NCBI GenBank assembly: GCA_030248195.1
Contig: JASAND010021524.1
Span: 1-64,000 of the forward strand
DNA length: 64,000 nt
DNA from: Trissonchulus latispiculum
Lineage: Eukaryota; Nematoda; Enoplea; Enoplida; Ironidae
Direction of reading: 5' to 3'
The translations under genes were made by a program, and so were the position numbers. Below, one piece after another: positions 34,413-43,856 of this stretch; position 1 is the first letter of the stretch, and every line of letters starts with the position of its first letter. The notes beneath the pieces were generated by a model. The model was given only the letters and a program-made list of their open reading frames with translations. It was not told where the DNA came from and did not search any database.

Positions 34413-35714
34413 CTAGCTTCCTTGAAATACCCTACTAAGGAACACTACAGGTCTTTCACCAGTGTGGTCTGTTTGCGACAAAACGGCCCCTAGACCAATT
34501 CTGGATGCATCAGTATGCAGAACAAAGGGAATGGACAAATCAGGGTATCGTAGAATTGGTTGAGTCGACATCACATGCTTAAGATCAACAAATGCTTTTT
34601 CGCATAAAGGTGTCCATTCAAACTGAGCGTTCTTTCCCGTAAGCACATGAAGAGGCGAAGCGATGGATGCGAAATCCTTAATGAATCGACGGTAATAACT
34701 TGCAAGCCCTATAAATTCACAAACGTTCGTCTGTGTAAGTGTTCGTGGAAAGTTCTCAATAGCACGCATCTTGTCGGGATCTGCCTCAATACCCATAGAG
34801 GAAACCACATGACCAAGAACTTTGACTTTCTTGCGCGCGAAATAACACTTCTTTGGCTTTAATTTGAGATTTGCTGCCTCAAGCTTTTGGAAAACGTGTT
34901 CTAAATGATTTAGATGATCGTCAAACGATTTTGAAAAAATGATGACATCATCTAAGTACACAAGACACGAGTCCCATGTTAGACCACTAAGAACGAGATT
35001 CATAAGCCTCTGGAAGGTAGGGGGTGCATTGGTCAGGCCCATAGGCATGACGTTATATTCGAATAGGTCCACGTGTGTCGAAAACGCTGTGAGCTCTTTG
35101 GCGCGTTCTGTCAATGGCACTTGGTAAAATCCGGAGTGAAGATCGATGGTCGAGAAATAAACATTGCCCCCGCCTAGGGCTTCCAATGCCTCATCGATGC
35201 GAGGAAGAGGGTAGACATCACGCTTTGTTATTTGATTGAGCCTACGGTAATCCACGCAGAACCTATCAGAACCCCCGTCCTTTTTGGAAACCAACACCAC
35301 TGGCGAACTCCAGGGACTGAAGCTTGGTTTGATCATATTGTTCTTCAGCATGTCGCTAACCATTTTCTCTACGACTGGTTGCTTGCTTAGTGGTAGCCGA
35401 TACGGGCGCTGTTTAATAGGAAAAGAGTCTTCCTTCAAGTGGATGTCGTGCTGGAGTAAACGAGTCCTGCCAATATCTTCATCACCTGTCGAAAAAACAG
35501 ATTTGTACTGGTGGATCAGAGCCTTCAGTCGCACGAGGTCAGCCTCACTCACATCTGCTGTAGACAGATCGAGTCCTACAATCTCGTGGCATTGACCGGA
35601 CGACTGGGAGGCGATACCACTTGCTACGAATCCTTTGGACACGGTTTGAGTGAACCTACTCGGAATTGCCACTGAGACAACATCTGGAGGTGACAGCGGC
35701 TCAAGTTTGCCCAA
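34413..35714 (-). CDS. Ty3/gypsy element 1 reverse transcriptase with start of RNase H
   Basis: A 433-codon frame with the ordered RT motifs: SPWSSPVVLVSKKDGG (about 133), RFCVDYRRLN (151), DLHSGFYQVPL (191), MPMGLTNAPPTFQRLM (223) and the catalytic YLDD at 253-256. KVLGHVVS and the thumb follow, then FVLHTDASRIGLGAVLSQ, the first RNase H motif. It copies the element's RNA into DNA. The frame is continuous with the protease frame upstream except for one in-frame TGA near 35800. It ends prematurely inside RNase H. Confidence 0.97.
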   Translation of the reverse strand: MGKLEPLSPPDVVSVAIPSRFTQTVSKGFVASGIASQSSGQCHEIVGLDLSTADVSEADLVRLKALIHQYKSVFSTGDEDIGRTRLLQHDIHLKEDSFPIKQRPYRLPLSKQPVVEKMVSDMLKNNMIKPSFSPWSSPVVLVSKKDGGSDRFCVDYRRLNQITKRDVYPLPRIDEALEALGGGNVYFSTIDLHSGFYQVPLTERAKELTAFSTHVDLFEYNVMPMGLTNAPPTFQRLMNLVLSGLTWDSCLVYLDDVIIFSKSFDDHLNHLEHVFQKLEAANLKLKPKKCYFARKKVKVLGHVVSSMGIEADPDKMRAIENFPRTLTQTNVCEFIGLASYYRRFIKDFASIASPLHVLTGKNAQFEWTPLCEKAFVDLKHVMSTQPILRYPDLSIPFVLHTDASRIGLGAVLSQTDHTGERPVVFLSRVFQGS

Positions 35715-35801
35715 ACAGCTGCCAGCCTTTATGGTAACCGGGTGGTCAGATGGATTCAGAACTTTTACTGGTATACTACTATTGCGAACGGTTCCTACTG
35801 A

Positions 35802-36503
35802 TCAGGCTAAGTACACACCTTGTTGACGTACCAGATGCACATTAGGTTCAAAGAATAATGTGGATCCGTTAGCGGCGCAGCCTGTAGGAATAGTACAAGA
35901 AAGTACCGCTTCACAACGCTTAGGAATAACCCAATCGACTTCTGACCTCAGAGCTCGAGGCTCTGATGGCAAAAGTGAAGTAGCCGACGAGCCTATTGCT
36001 ATTTTTCCAGATGCGAAGTTGATGACCAAAGTTCCGAATTTGGATAGCAAGTCTGCACCGAGAACGCAAGGCATTAGAGCCCCTGGTATGAGGTAACAAG
36101 GATGTTTGAGCTTCGTGTCTCCGAACGAGAATTCAAGGTTGGTTAGACCTTTCAGTGGAAGGAAATGACCTGTCATCGACGAAATCGTCGGCATAGACTC
36201 GGCGGTTAGGCCCAAAATGGTACTCGAAGGAAACATTGATTTAACTAAGTCCTCCTTTATCAGGGTGATCGATGCCCCTGTATCCAACAATGCACGCACT
36301 TGCATGCCTTGAATTACCGCCAGAATTGTCATTGCTGGATAAGGATTTGGACCAAGGCCCAAACAGTGACCCATAGACTTGCCAAAGAATTTGCTACGAA
36401 ACAATCCCTGTATCACGATGTATACAGTCAGCAAAAGCACTAAAAGAATTGTGCCATCCGTTTTTTCAAACAGCCCACAGTGGAACAAAACAAGGGAGGA
36501 CAA
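35802..36503 (-). CDS. Ty3/gypsy element 1 retropepsin with N-terminal membrane segments
   Basis: VRALLDTGASITLI (active-site DTGA at residues 74-77) is a retroviral-type aspartic protease, and LGADLLSKFGTLVIN is the downstream family motif. Before it, the frame encodes a hydrophobic segment (residues 1-12 and upstream), a second one (about 18-34, TILLVLLLTVYIVIQGLF) and a basic stretch. That is unusual for a gypsy protease. The frame stays open upstream to about 36665 with no ATG, so the true start or expression mode is unknown. An in-frame TGA separates it from RT. Confidence 0.88.
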   Translation of the reverse strand: MSSLVLFHCGLFEKTDGTILLVLLLTVYIVIQGLFRSKFFGKSMGHCLGLGPNPYPAMTILAVIQGMQVRALLDTGASITLIKEDLVKSMFPSSTILGLTAESMPTISSMTGHFLPLKGLTNLEFSFGDTKLKHPCYLIPGALMPCVLGADLLSKFGTLVINFASGKIAIGSSATSLLPSEPRALRSEVDWVIPKRCEAVLSCTIPTGCAANGSTLFFEPNVHLVRQQGVYLA

Positions 36504-36737
36504 GAACCCAACAGCATAAACGGTTCTGGAGAAGTAAAACCGAGGAGGTTCATCAGCAGATCGGCGACGGTATCTAACCAGTGGTGTGCGCTCTTGTAGT
36601 TCCGCGTTGTCAGTATGATCAGTATCATTATAATCTATGTCCGCAGACGTAAAGCTTGGTCCCTTTCAAAAGCAGGCAAGATACGCAATCGACGCAGGCG
36701 CCGGTGAGGCCCGAACGAACGTCTACTCTTTGCAATT

Positions 36738-38300
36738 CTACAACACCAGCAAAACAAAGAGTGCTATCAAAATGATGATGACTACCGACACAAGGAAGTA
36801 CAAGAAGCCAAGATGGGTCGAGCCGTGTAAACCTAAGTGGAAGAAATCCGTTTCCAGCCGGGCGGCTTCTTTCATGGCTTGCGAAGCTGCGTCATTGTGA
36901 CGAAGAGCGCTATTCAAGTCGCCCCACTGAATTGATCCTGTCAAGTTTGTGAAGAGATCCACTAATGGGTACATTGTTCCTAGGATGACGTTGACCTGGT
37001 GCGTTTGGCGCAACGTATTTGTTACGATTTTATCCCCAATGGTGACTACACTGTATTCCCTATGCTCGAGCCAAATGACACCATGTTCTGGCATACTAAT
37101 GCGGCGACCGGTCGTTTTCTGGGAAACCGATTTCTCAGTAGACAGGAGCAAAGACGTTTCGTTGCTACCTATCAGCAATCCACTGGTAGTAGACACAATG
37201 AGTGTTTCGTTCCTATGCTCGCGTATGTCAACATTGGCTTTGCAAGGAAGCACGTCCTTTATGCCGCCGTGTGCCGATGGCAGCATTAGTGCTCGGAGAC
37301 AGCTGTTCAGTTCAGATTCTAGTGGGGCTATCGCTCCTGCACTGCACTGCCACAACGCTGGATACATTCTACAAGAAGACGTATCCACCGTGCTATAACC
37401 ACGGGGGTCGTGAGAGTGTGATGGAATTAGAACCTCTGGCAGTCGCAGGCGGCACAGATTGTGGTAAGCTGTTTTTGTAGTCCAGCCGACATTATGGACC
37501 TGGTACATTGGATGAACAGCTTCCTGTCTAATGATCGGAACTTCAATCAGAAACGCAAACGTTAACGTTCGCAGTTCTATCCGAATCGGGTAAATCGTTG
37601 CGAACTGGTAAATCAAGGAGGGTTCCTTCATTAGCAAAGTATCGGCAAAATCTGGAACATGCCCTAGCAGTTCTCGTGCACGGGTTACGCTCATCAATTC
37701 TGGTGTCAGGCGACCAGTTGTTGCCGATGACACAACGTGACCCACGAGTGCAGTAAGCGCGTTTGTTACTATGTGCAATACGATGGCACCCTCTAACTGC
37801 GATGTAGACTGGTTAGACTGACATTCTAGAATCTGCAGGGAAGAGTGCAGTTTCTCGACGGCATGGTGAACGAAGGAATACAGCTTGCTGTTGGCAACCT
37901 GTATTTCCTGCAGTGCCTTCGCCCTCAACTGTGATTCTTGGTGGATTAGGTACACGGACTGGTACAAGGAGTCTACTTGAGCAGACAGTTTCCCTAAGTA
38001 AATGCTATTGGCAATACCCAATCCGGCACCACTAAGTCCTAGAATTCCAGCAGCTATTAGGCCCAGCTGTCTTGGCTCTCTAACATTTTCTGAATCGTCT
38101 GGAGTGGGCTTACGACAAAGACTTTGCTGCCTTCCGCATACTGAGCGAAGTAGTTCAGCATAGTAGGCGGTATCCAATAGTCCGTCGTATGCGCTTGCAG
38201 TAGCCTCAGTGGCCTCCCTAAGCTTTAACGACAGTGGAAACAAATCACATCGCATGTTGTTCCTGTAGTCTCCTTCAGGTCTGCGACGGAGAGAAACCAA
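36738..38300 (-). CDS. Envelope-like glycoprotein, main ectodomain and anchor, between gag and pol
   Basis: This 520-codon frame looks like a class I-type viral fusion glycoprotein. R-E-P-R at 74-77 fits a furin-type site. It is followed by a Gly/Ala-rich hydrophobic stretch (78-104, LGLIAAGILGLSGAGLGIAN), as in fusion peptides, and then a long helical region (about 104-160). N-glycosylation sequons lie at N163, N364, N380 and N452. A C-terminal membrane anchor (about 497-520) ends at the stop. The signal peptide is in the upstream frame (38275-38589), one base out of register. Envelope genes in gypsy elements normally follow pol, but here the gene precedes protease and RT. I cannot assign an env family. 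Confidence 0.8.
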   Translation of the reverse strand: MVSLRRRPEGDYRNNMRCDLFPLSLKLREATEATASAYDGLLDTAYYAELLRSVCGRQQSLCRKPTPDDSENVREPRQLGLIAAGILGLSGAGLGIANSIYLGKLSAQVDSLYQSVYLIHQESQLRAKALQEIQVANSKLYSFVHHAVEKLHSSLQILECQSNQSTSQLEGAIVLHIVTNALTALVGHVVSSATTGRLTPELMSVTRARELLGHVPDFADTLLMKEPSLIYQFATIYPIRIELRTLTFAFLIEVPIIRQEAVHPMYQVHNVGWTTKTAYHNLCRLRLPEVLIPSHSHDPRGYSTVDTSSCRMYPALWQCSAGAIAPLESELNSCLRALMLPSAHGGIKDVLPCKANVDIREHRNETLIVSTTSGLLIGSNETSLLLSTEKSVSQKTTGRRISMPEHGVIWLEHREYSVVTIGDKIVTNTLRQTHQVNVILGTMYPLVDLFTNLTGSIQWGDLNSALRHNDAASQAMKEAARLETDFFHLGLHGSTHLGFLYFLVSVVIIILIALFVLLVL

Positions 38301-38589
38301 GTTGGATATAATTCGTATGCATCACCACAGGAAAGTAGCGCACATCGTCTGGGGATATCAGAAATCCCTTTGGTTCCAGCACTATCCCAACTCCAGCGTG
38401 GACAACTGTACCTATTTGTCTCATCGAACCTGCGAGGAAATCACAAGAGCTTGCGAGCGCTACAGGAGAAAAAAGAAAAATTATTGCTAAAAGCATCAGG
38501 TAAGGATATCCCTGCATGGATGACTGCCGGACGAATGAAGGAGACGGTGTAGGCAACTTTCGGTGTTTCGACAGCTGTTCGGTATCCAA
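38275..38589 (-). CDS. N-terminal part of the envelope-like gene (signal peptide)
   Basis: A 104-codon frame. A Ser/Pro-rich leader is followed by a hydrophobic core at about 29-45 (YLMLLAIIFLFSPVALASS), with ALA-SS as a plausible signal peptidase site. The mature part continues to HTNYIQLG. The first or second Met (38589 or 38517) could be the start. It overlaps the 520-codon frame by 26 nt in a different phase. Similarity of purpose and the lack of a signal peptide in the second frame suggest one gene broken by a small indel. A splice or programmed shift is not excluded. Confidence 0.7.
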   Translation of the reverse strand: MDTEQLSKHRKLPTPSPSFVRQSSMQGYPYLMLLAIIFLFSPVALASSCDFLAGSMRQIGTVVHAGVGIVLEPKGFLISPDDVRYFPVVMHTNYIQLGFSPSQT

Positions 38590-38610
38590 GTTGCACTGAA
38601 TACTTTTGGG

Positions 38611-40051
38611 CTAGCTTAGAATGGGCGTGGTTTGAACTAGAGCTGCGACTCGCAAGTCTGGACGTTCGAAGAGTCTTTTATTCTGTTCTTGGAGAGCAAC
38701 CAATCCAGTAGTCCAGTCATATTGGGTTGCGGCAGCCGCTTGTCCTTCTACAGGGTACGGCTCCACTTGATTACCTAGAGGGCATGTCCCAACTTCACAG
38801 AACTCTTCTGCTGGGAACCCTTGCTGAGTCTCGTGTCTTGAGTCGAACTGCTCGACTGCAAAATTGACCGGTGGAGACACGTAACTGGGGTAGGCATTGC
38901 TTCGATTTGGTGGGTAAGCCGCAGTGTGATCATAGCCTGAGTATGCATGCGCCCCGTGTCTACCCCCTTGTCCCTGTCTAAAAGGAGTTCTTCCTCCTTG
39001 GGGTCGCCCACCTCTGTTCCGGCGAGCTGCATCTCTTGCTGCATCTGTGTGGGCAATTAGATCTTAGGTGGCCAACACTTTGACATACGAAACACCGCAG
39101 TTGCTCTCGTCTGCTGTTAGTTTGTTGTGTGAATGTCTGATTTGCACGGTTTGACGAGCAGTTTTGAGGTGCTGTGCTGTTAGGATTGGCTAATTGTCTT
39201 GCAATAGCCTGCATTTCTTGTAGCATTAAATTGGTCATTCTGGTTTCTAAATTTGCCAAATCAGGTCGATGTGACAGCGGCATGCATCCCTACGCCAGTA
39301 CCGATGCCCGTGTCAGTGGAATACGCAGCATAATGACCTCTATTCTGACGGCTTGCAAACTGTCTGTTTCTGTCTCTACGAAGATTTCCGTCATTTCGTA
39401 CGTGACGTCCGTTTGTGCGTCTTCCACTGGTACGGTCCAGCCACGGCGCACTGTTAAACAATAAGTGATCACGAGCTTCCTGTTCGCGTGCACGTTTGAC
39501 AGCTTCACTAAAGGTATCTGGAGCCTGAAGTGCAGTGATAAACTGAAACAAGTGCTTTTTGAGCCCGTGTAGAAAACATTTCTTTTTCAAGGTAGTGCTA
39601 CTTCATCCATATTTGAGAAGCTTTCAGCCACCAATTCTTGGATATCTGCTGCGTAATCACTAACTGCTTCATTTTCTCTTTGATATCTGTTCATTAGTAG
39701 GTCAACAGACAAGTCCGACATATAATTAGTAGAAAACTACTCTTTAAGAGACTGGATTAGCACGGGGTAATTATCCCTAGTAGCCTGTGGCAAACTGTTA
39801 TAAGCACGTTCGGCTGCGTCTTTTAAATATGACGGCAAAATATCGGCCTTCCGTTGCGGGCGAGTTTCACCGTTAGCCGCAACATAACGCTCAAAACCGC
39901 GCAGCCACTTCTCAAAACTTTCTCCGGGTCTACCTTGAAAAGGACCAGGAGGACAGCCGAAATTGCTAATAACAGCCTGACCCACGCCGGCTGCCCCGCC
40001 ACCGGTTACTCCTAAGATATGTGTGTCAGGGTCTGACATTATCAGAAACAA
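38611..40051 (-). pseudogene. Ty3/gypsy element 1 gag
   Basis: Gag is spread over several frames. The N-terminal piece, 40051-39737 (likely start Met at 40039, MSDPD), has CPPGPFQGRPGESFEKWLRG and ADILPSYLKDAAERAYNSLP, typical of gypsy capsid. 39590-39261 follows with FITALQAPDTFSEAVKRARE. Next comes the nucleocapsid piece 39283-38978, with a CCHC knuckle CFVCQSVGHLRSNC at 39053-39094 (CX2CX4HX4C). A Gln/Pro-rich tail ends at 38611. At least three shifts make it non-functional as read. Gag forms the virus-like particle that packages element RNA. Confidence 0.87.
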
Positions 40052-40339
40052 TTACTTCAAGAACAGCCTTACAGAGTACAGGTAAATGCCAATATTAAAC
40101 CTAAGTTGCTCTGAGCAGCTCGGTACAGCAATTCAGAAATTACAGTTAAGAACAAAATAGTTACAGTTACGATAGTGGATGGAACCTCTGATCGAAGAGC
40201 TCAAACCAATGGAGAGTCAATTATGAATGGATTCCAGCAAAGCTCGTAGTAGGTGATAACCCAATCCAGACATCAAAAGTTCATCAAATCTTGCTGCTAG
40301 CACAGTATCAGACACAAAATGGACACAAATGAGGCGAAT

Positions 40340-40357
40340 ATCCCACCCTCGTCGCCA
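40340..40357 (-). promoter_or_regulatory. Primer binding site, tRNA-Ser-like
   Basis: One base inside the LTR, the minus strand reads TGGCGACGAGGGTGGGAT. This is complementary to the 3' end of a serine tRNA (ending ...CTCGTCG plus CCA), with one likely mismatch or G:U pair. Its place right after the LTR terminal CA fixes the element orientation and the LTR start at 40359. The tRNA identity is from remembered eukaryotic tRNA-Ser sequence and should be checked against this genome. Confidence 0.8.
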
Positions 40358-40358
40358 C

Positions 40359-40775
40359 TGTAACGGGGATGGACGGGTTCTACTGTCCTCAATCACTGAC
40401 GTGCCGCTAGTTTATATAACAGAGCTCCAGCTTAAGATCCGTTTAATAGCAGTCTGAATCAAATGGGTTAAAACCCAGCATGTGCTCACGTAGGGCAGGT
40501 ATAAGATATCCCGCGCCAGATGGAAAGGCCCCATCCCTCGACTTCCCATAGCTTTTTCCGGGGGAGCCCATTCCCTTAACCTCCCACAGCATTTTCTAGG
40601 AGAAGAATATAAAATGTGAGCACATGATGTGTTTTAACCCACAAATACTGTACTGTTTTCGCTGCACTAGTCACTTCACTACAACCAACTAAGTAATAGA
40701 AATTGCAATTTCACAAAAGGCTACTTTCAAGGTCATACTGGACATTCTAGTCAGGGCCGACCAACTCTTGAATTC
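40359..40775 (-). mobile_element. 5' LTR of Ty3/gypsy element 1
   Basis: This intact copy matches 30680-31922 minus its insertion. It starts TGTAACGGGG, and similarity ends near GAATTC at 40775. Relative to the other LTR it has about 22 extra bases near GGTTAAAACCCAGCATG and a number of substitutions, so the insertion is not recent. It contains the single-copy target ACTGGACATT that is duplicated in the other LTR. The promoter should lie here and drive minus-strand transcription. Confidence 0.88.
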
Positions 40776-41540
40776 TGCATTAAATAGATTTGTTCTAGGG
40801 AAACGCAAAATAGAAATTTAATAGAAATTGGGTCTGTGTATGCAAAATGGAAATTTAGTCTGAGAAGAAAAGTTGTTTACAAATGCAGGCTGTTTACAGT
40901 TTACAGCAAACTTGAGTTGAAAAGCGGTTAAAGGGGGAAATGTAACAAGGGCTTTATTCGAGAACTCGAGAAATTTTACAATGCATCTTGTCAACCTAAA
41001 AAACTTTCAGCGGAGTTTATGGAATTTAGTTCATGCGTGTGTGTGCTGGAAGGTTCCGCCCCTACCCAGTATCCTGGTGTACAGAGTGTAAGCACCAATG
41101 ATATAGCTGTTATGTGCTCTTCTCTCCTGGCTCCGTAATGTAGTGGTTGCACGCTATCCTTTATATCATGGAATCGTTGGATTGGAGTCGTTGCATCTAT
41201 CCTTTATAAAAGGAATTTTGGTTGAACTTTAGTAGCAGACATCCACAGATTTGAAGCAGATCTGAGATTAGTTTTAATATTCTGTTAGTAAAATGAACCG
41301 CAGCTATTATATATCTTACGGTTGAGTTCTCTGCTAAGAATGACACTGTCGCATACTCATTCGTTTCTGCATTTTGAATATTGATTATTGCTTTTTTCAC
41401 TTTGAACAGCTCACTGTTCTTCATTTGAATTAACACATTTTTACTGGTTCTATGTCACTGGTGCAATCATTGTGGTTTCTTCTCAAGTACCTGAATGTTG
41501 GTTGGCAATAGTGACTGCTAATGCCTTTCACAGCTTTCAG

Positions 41541-41661
41541 GAAATACATACAAAAAGGAAATGGTTATTCGAAGACCTTATGATGGCAATTGCTCTGGAT
41601 CCTAATGACCTGTTCCAAACTGATAGCGGAGACAACTTCAGTTTAGCACTGTCAAGCTATG
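41541..41661 (+). CDS. Candidate host exon (possibly the DEG/ENaC gene)
   Basis: After CCTTTCACAGCTTTCAG there is an open, phase-0 stretch encoding EIHTKRKWLFEDLMMAIALD and on to LALSSYG. It is closed by a GGTCAGT donor at 41662. Its start phase matches the phase-0 end of the DEG/ENaC exon 2, and it lies just beyond the retroelement filling that intron. I do not see a diagnostic family motif, so membership of the same gene is inference. Confidence 0.4.
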
Positions 41662-41933
41662 GTCAGTATGTAAATCTGTGCTGAGCTGAAAAATATTTAA
41701 ACAGAGGTTCAAAAATTCAAACTTATCTGTCGCTGGCTTAGCAATAACAAAATCACTATCGTATGACGTGCATCACGTGTGTTATAACCTTCCAAGGCAG
41801 ATCTCACATCCAAAGGGATAGCCTGCGGGTTTCATATGAACACAATGGCATAAGCCCGTCGCTCTGTTTTGCCGTGGAAAGCCATACCGGAAGGCATGCT
41901 GTCTGGGGCTGAATCAGCGTCATTACGTTGCCC

Positions 41934-42000
41934 TTCAGAGATGAATTCGGGTAACTATTTCTTGACCCGGTGAACCGGTGACCCGGTATTTTCAGAATTT
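41934..42000. mobile_element. Left end of a possible hAT-like element (GGTGACCCGG repeats)
   Basis: CAGAGATGAATTCGGGT followed by GACCCGGTGAACCGGTGACC mirrors, in inverted orientation, the sequence at 47,440-47,508, which ends GGTTTCATCTCTG. The pair could be the termini of one 5.6-kb element enclosing Ty3/gypsy element 2. No matching 8-bp duplication was found outside (TTGCCCTT-type versus TTTTCCAC), so they may be independent partial copies. Confidence 0.45.
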
Positions 42001-42453
42001 CAGAGTTAACACTGTAGAAAACTGAAAACAAGTATGTGGGTGGGGATGAACTTACTTTATTCTTTCAACGCATTTTTGGTGCTTTTCTTATCTTGAAAAC
42101 AGTTTATAAGAAAATTTTGAGATTTTTTCAGCAAAAATCCAGATTGAAAGGCCACGAAGTAAGAGGGCCGGTCGTCAAAAGTATTTCTTCTGACAAAAAA
42201 CTGAAACAACATTAGATATTGAGGTGACGTATGTATCTTACATATTTGGTTGATGCAAAGTTAGACAACGATCAAACTGAATTTACTACAGGCAAAACTA
42301 ACAATCCCTTCAAAAAGATTAACTCAAAAAGTACTACACTGTATCGGCTGATCATATACGGATCAGCTCATTCCTTTTCAAGAACTCTTGCAGCGCTTCA
42401 CTTGGTAGTTGACATCTTAAGCTCCACATGAGCCCCTATGTGTGGAGCGGAGC

Positions 42454-43800
42454 TCATATATAATGAATTTTTGGTTTCAGGTTAAATGAGACGCCTTTCT
42501 TTGATACAAGCTCCTTGCTTGGACCAAACCCGAGGGCTGGTTTAACTCGGTCCCAGGAAACTGTCTCTTCCCCGCCATTCCTGGATATTGTCACGGTCTT
42601 TTCCGTCCTTGAGATGACTTTGTACGGTCCTTCGTAGGGCCGTTGCAACTTTGGCAACATCAGACCTTCTTTCAACATCCAGACGTGTTTAGCCGTGCGT
42701 AGTCCTTGCGGCACGTGTTCTTTACTGTAGTAATTCCTCGTGGGAGGTTGGAACGAGGCCGTGGCGAAAGTTGTTACGGCCAGGGAGGACGTCAAGATCG
42801 AGTTGTTATGGAAGTAGGAACTGGGAAGGCTAACTGTAGATCCGTAAACCATTTGTGTTGGGGCGTAGCCATGTCGGTTTACGGTGTTTCGTATACCTAG
42901 GAGGATCAGGGGTAAGCATTCATGCCAGGAACGGCCCGAGCACTTCGCTCGGAGCGAATTTTTCAGTGTTCTATGGAATCTTTCAATAAGACCATTACTT
43001 TGTGGGTGATAAGATGTCGTTTTCCTATGCTTTATGTTCAGACATTCCATTAGCTGCCTCCATACCCTTGATTCGAACTGCGTGCCTCGATCTGATATCA
43101 AGGTTTCTGGAACACCAAATCTGCTGATCCACGAGGACATGAATGCTTTTGCAACTGTCTCCGTGGAAATGTTAGTTAGGGGGACGGCCTCCGCCCATGA
43201 GGTGTATCGATCTATAGCTGTCAAGAGGTACCGATAATTTCGCGACGGCGGCAGCGGACCTACGATGTCTAAGTGGACAGTTTCAAATCTACCTTTGGTT
43301 GGAATGGTGCAAACAGGTGTTTTTGTATACCTCGACACTTTGGAAGCCTGGCATTCGCGGCATTCACGACACCAACGTTTGATGTCCCCGAACATCCGAG
43401 GCCACACGTATTTGGAGGACACCAGCTTTTGGGTGGCTCGGATTCCAGGATGATGAAGTCCATGCAGCTCATCGAATAGTCGTTTACGCAGAATAGCCGG
43501 AATGAGCGGTCTTTTTATACCGTTCTTTTCGGAGCACACCATAGCCCCGTGTTCGGTAGGTGCTTCTTGCCACGGCAGTTGTGTCTTCTGCAGATACGCT
43601 GCGAGATCGGTGTCGACCTGTTGCATTTTGACGATGTGTTCGTCGTCCATGACAGACACCTTCGTAACCCGTGATAAGCAGTCCGCCACAACGTTCGTGT
43701 TTCCGGCAACGTGGATAATGTCTGCATTGAACTCAGACACGTAGGATAACCATCGTTCTTGTTGTGGGGTCGGATTCTTCATTGCAAGGCAGTGAACCAA
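42454..43800 (-). CDS. Ty3/gypsy element 2 integrase with end of RNase H
   Basis: A 448-codon frame. Residues 1-45 (NADIIHVAGNTNVVADCLSR) are the RNase H end. The integrase zinc finger has H113, H117, C147 and C150. The catalytic core has D178 (HLDIVGPLPP), D237 (ISDRGTQFES) and E273 (YHPQSNGLIERF), with 35 residues between the last two. The C-terminal part has YEGPYKVISR, a GPY-type module of gypsy integrases. All catalytic residues are present. The frame differs from the preceding RT frame, with one shift near 43,850. Confidence 0.96.
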   Translation of the reverse strand: MVHCLAMKNPTPQQERWLSYVSEFNADIIHVAGNTNVVADCLSRVTKVSVMDDEHIVKMQQVDTDLAAYLQKTQLPWQEAPTEHGAMVCSEKNGIKRPLIPAILRKRLFDELHGLHHPGIRATQKLVSSKYVWPRMFGDIKRWCRECRECQASKVSRYTKTPVCTIPTKGRFETVHLDIVGPLPPSRNYRYLLTAIDRYTSWAEAVPLTNISTETVAKAFMSSWISRFGVPETLISDRGTQFESRVWRQLMECLNIKHRKTTSYHPQSNGLIERFHRTLKNSLRAKCSGRSWHECLPLILLGIRNTVNRHGYAPTQMVYGSTVSLPSSYFHNNSILTSSLAVTTFATASFQPPTRNYYSKEHVPQGLRTAKHVWMLKEGLMLPKLQRPYEGPYKVISRTEKTVTISRNGGEETVSWDRVKPALGFGPSKELVSKKGVSFNLKPKIHYI

Positions 43801-43856
43801 TGGCTTGTGGTCGGTTTTGATAATGAACTTTTCCCCAAGCAGCCAAGAAAAATGCT

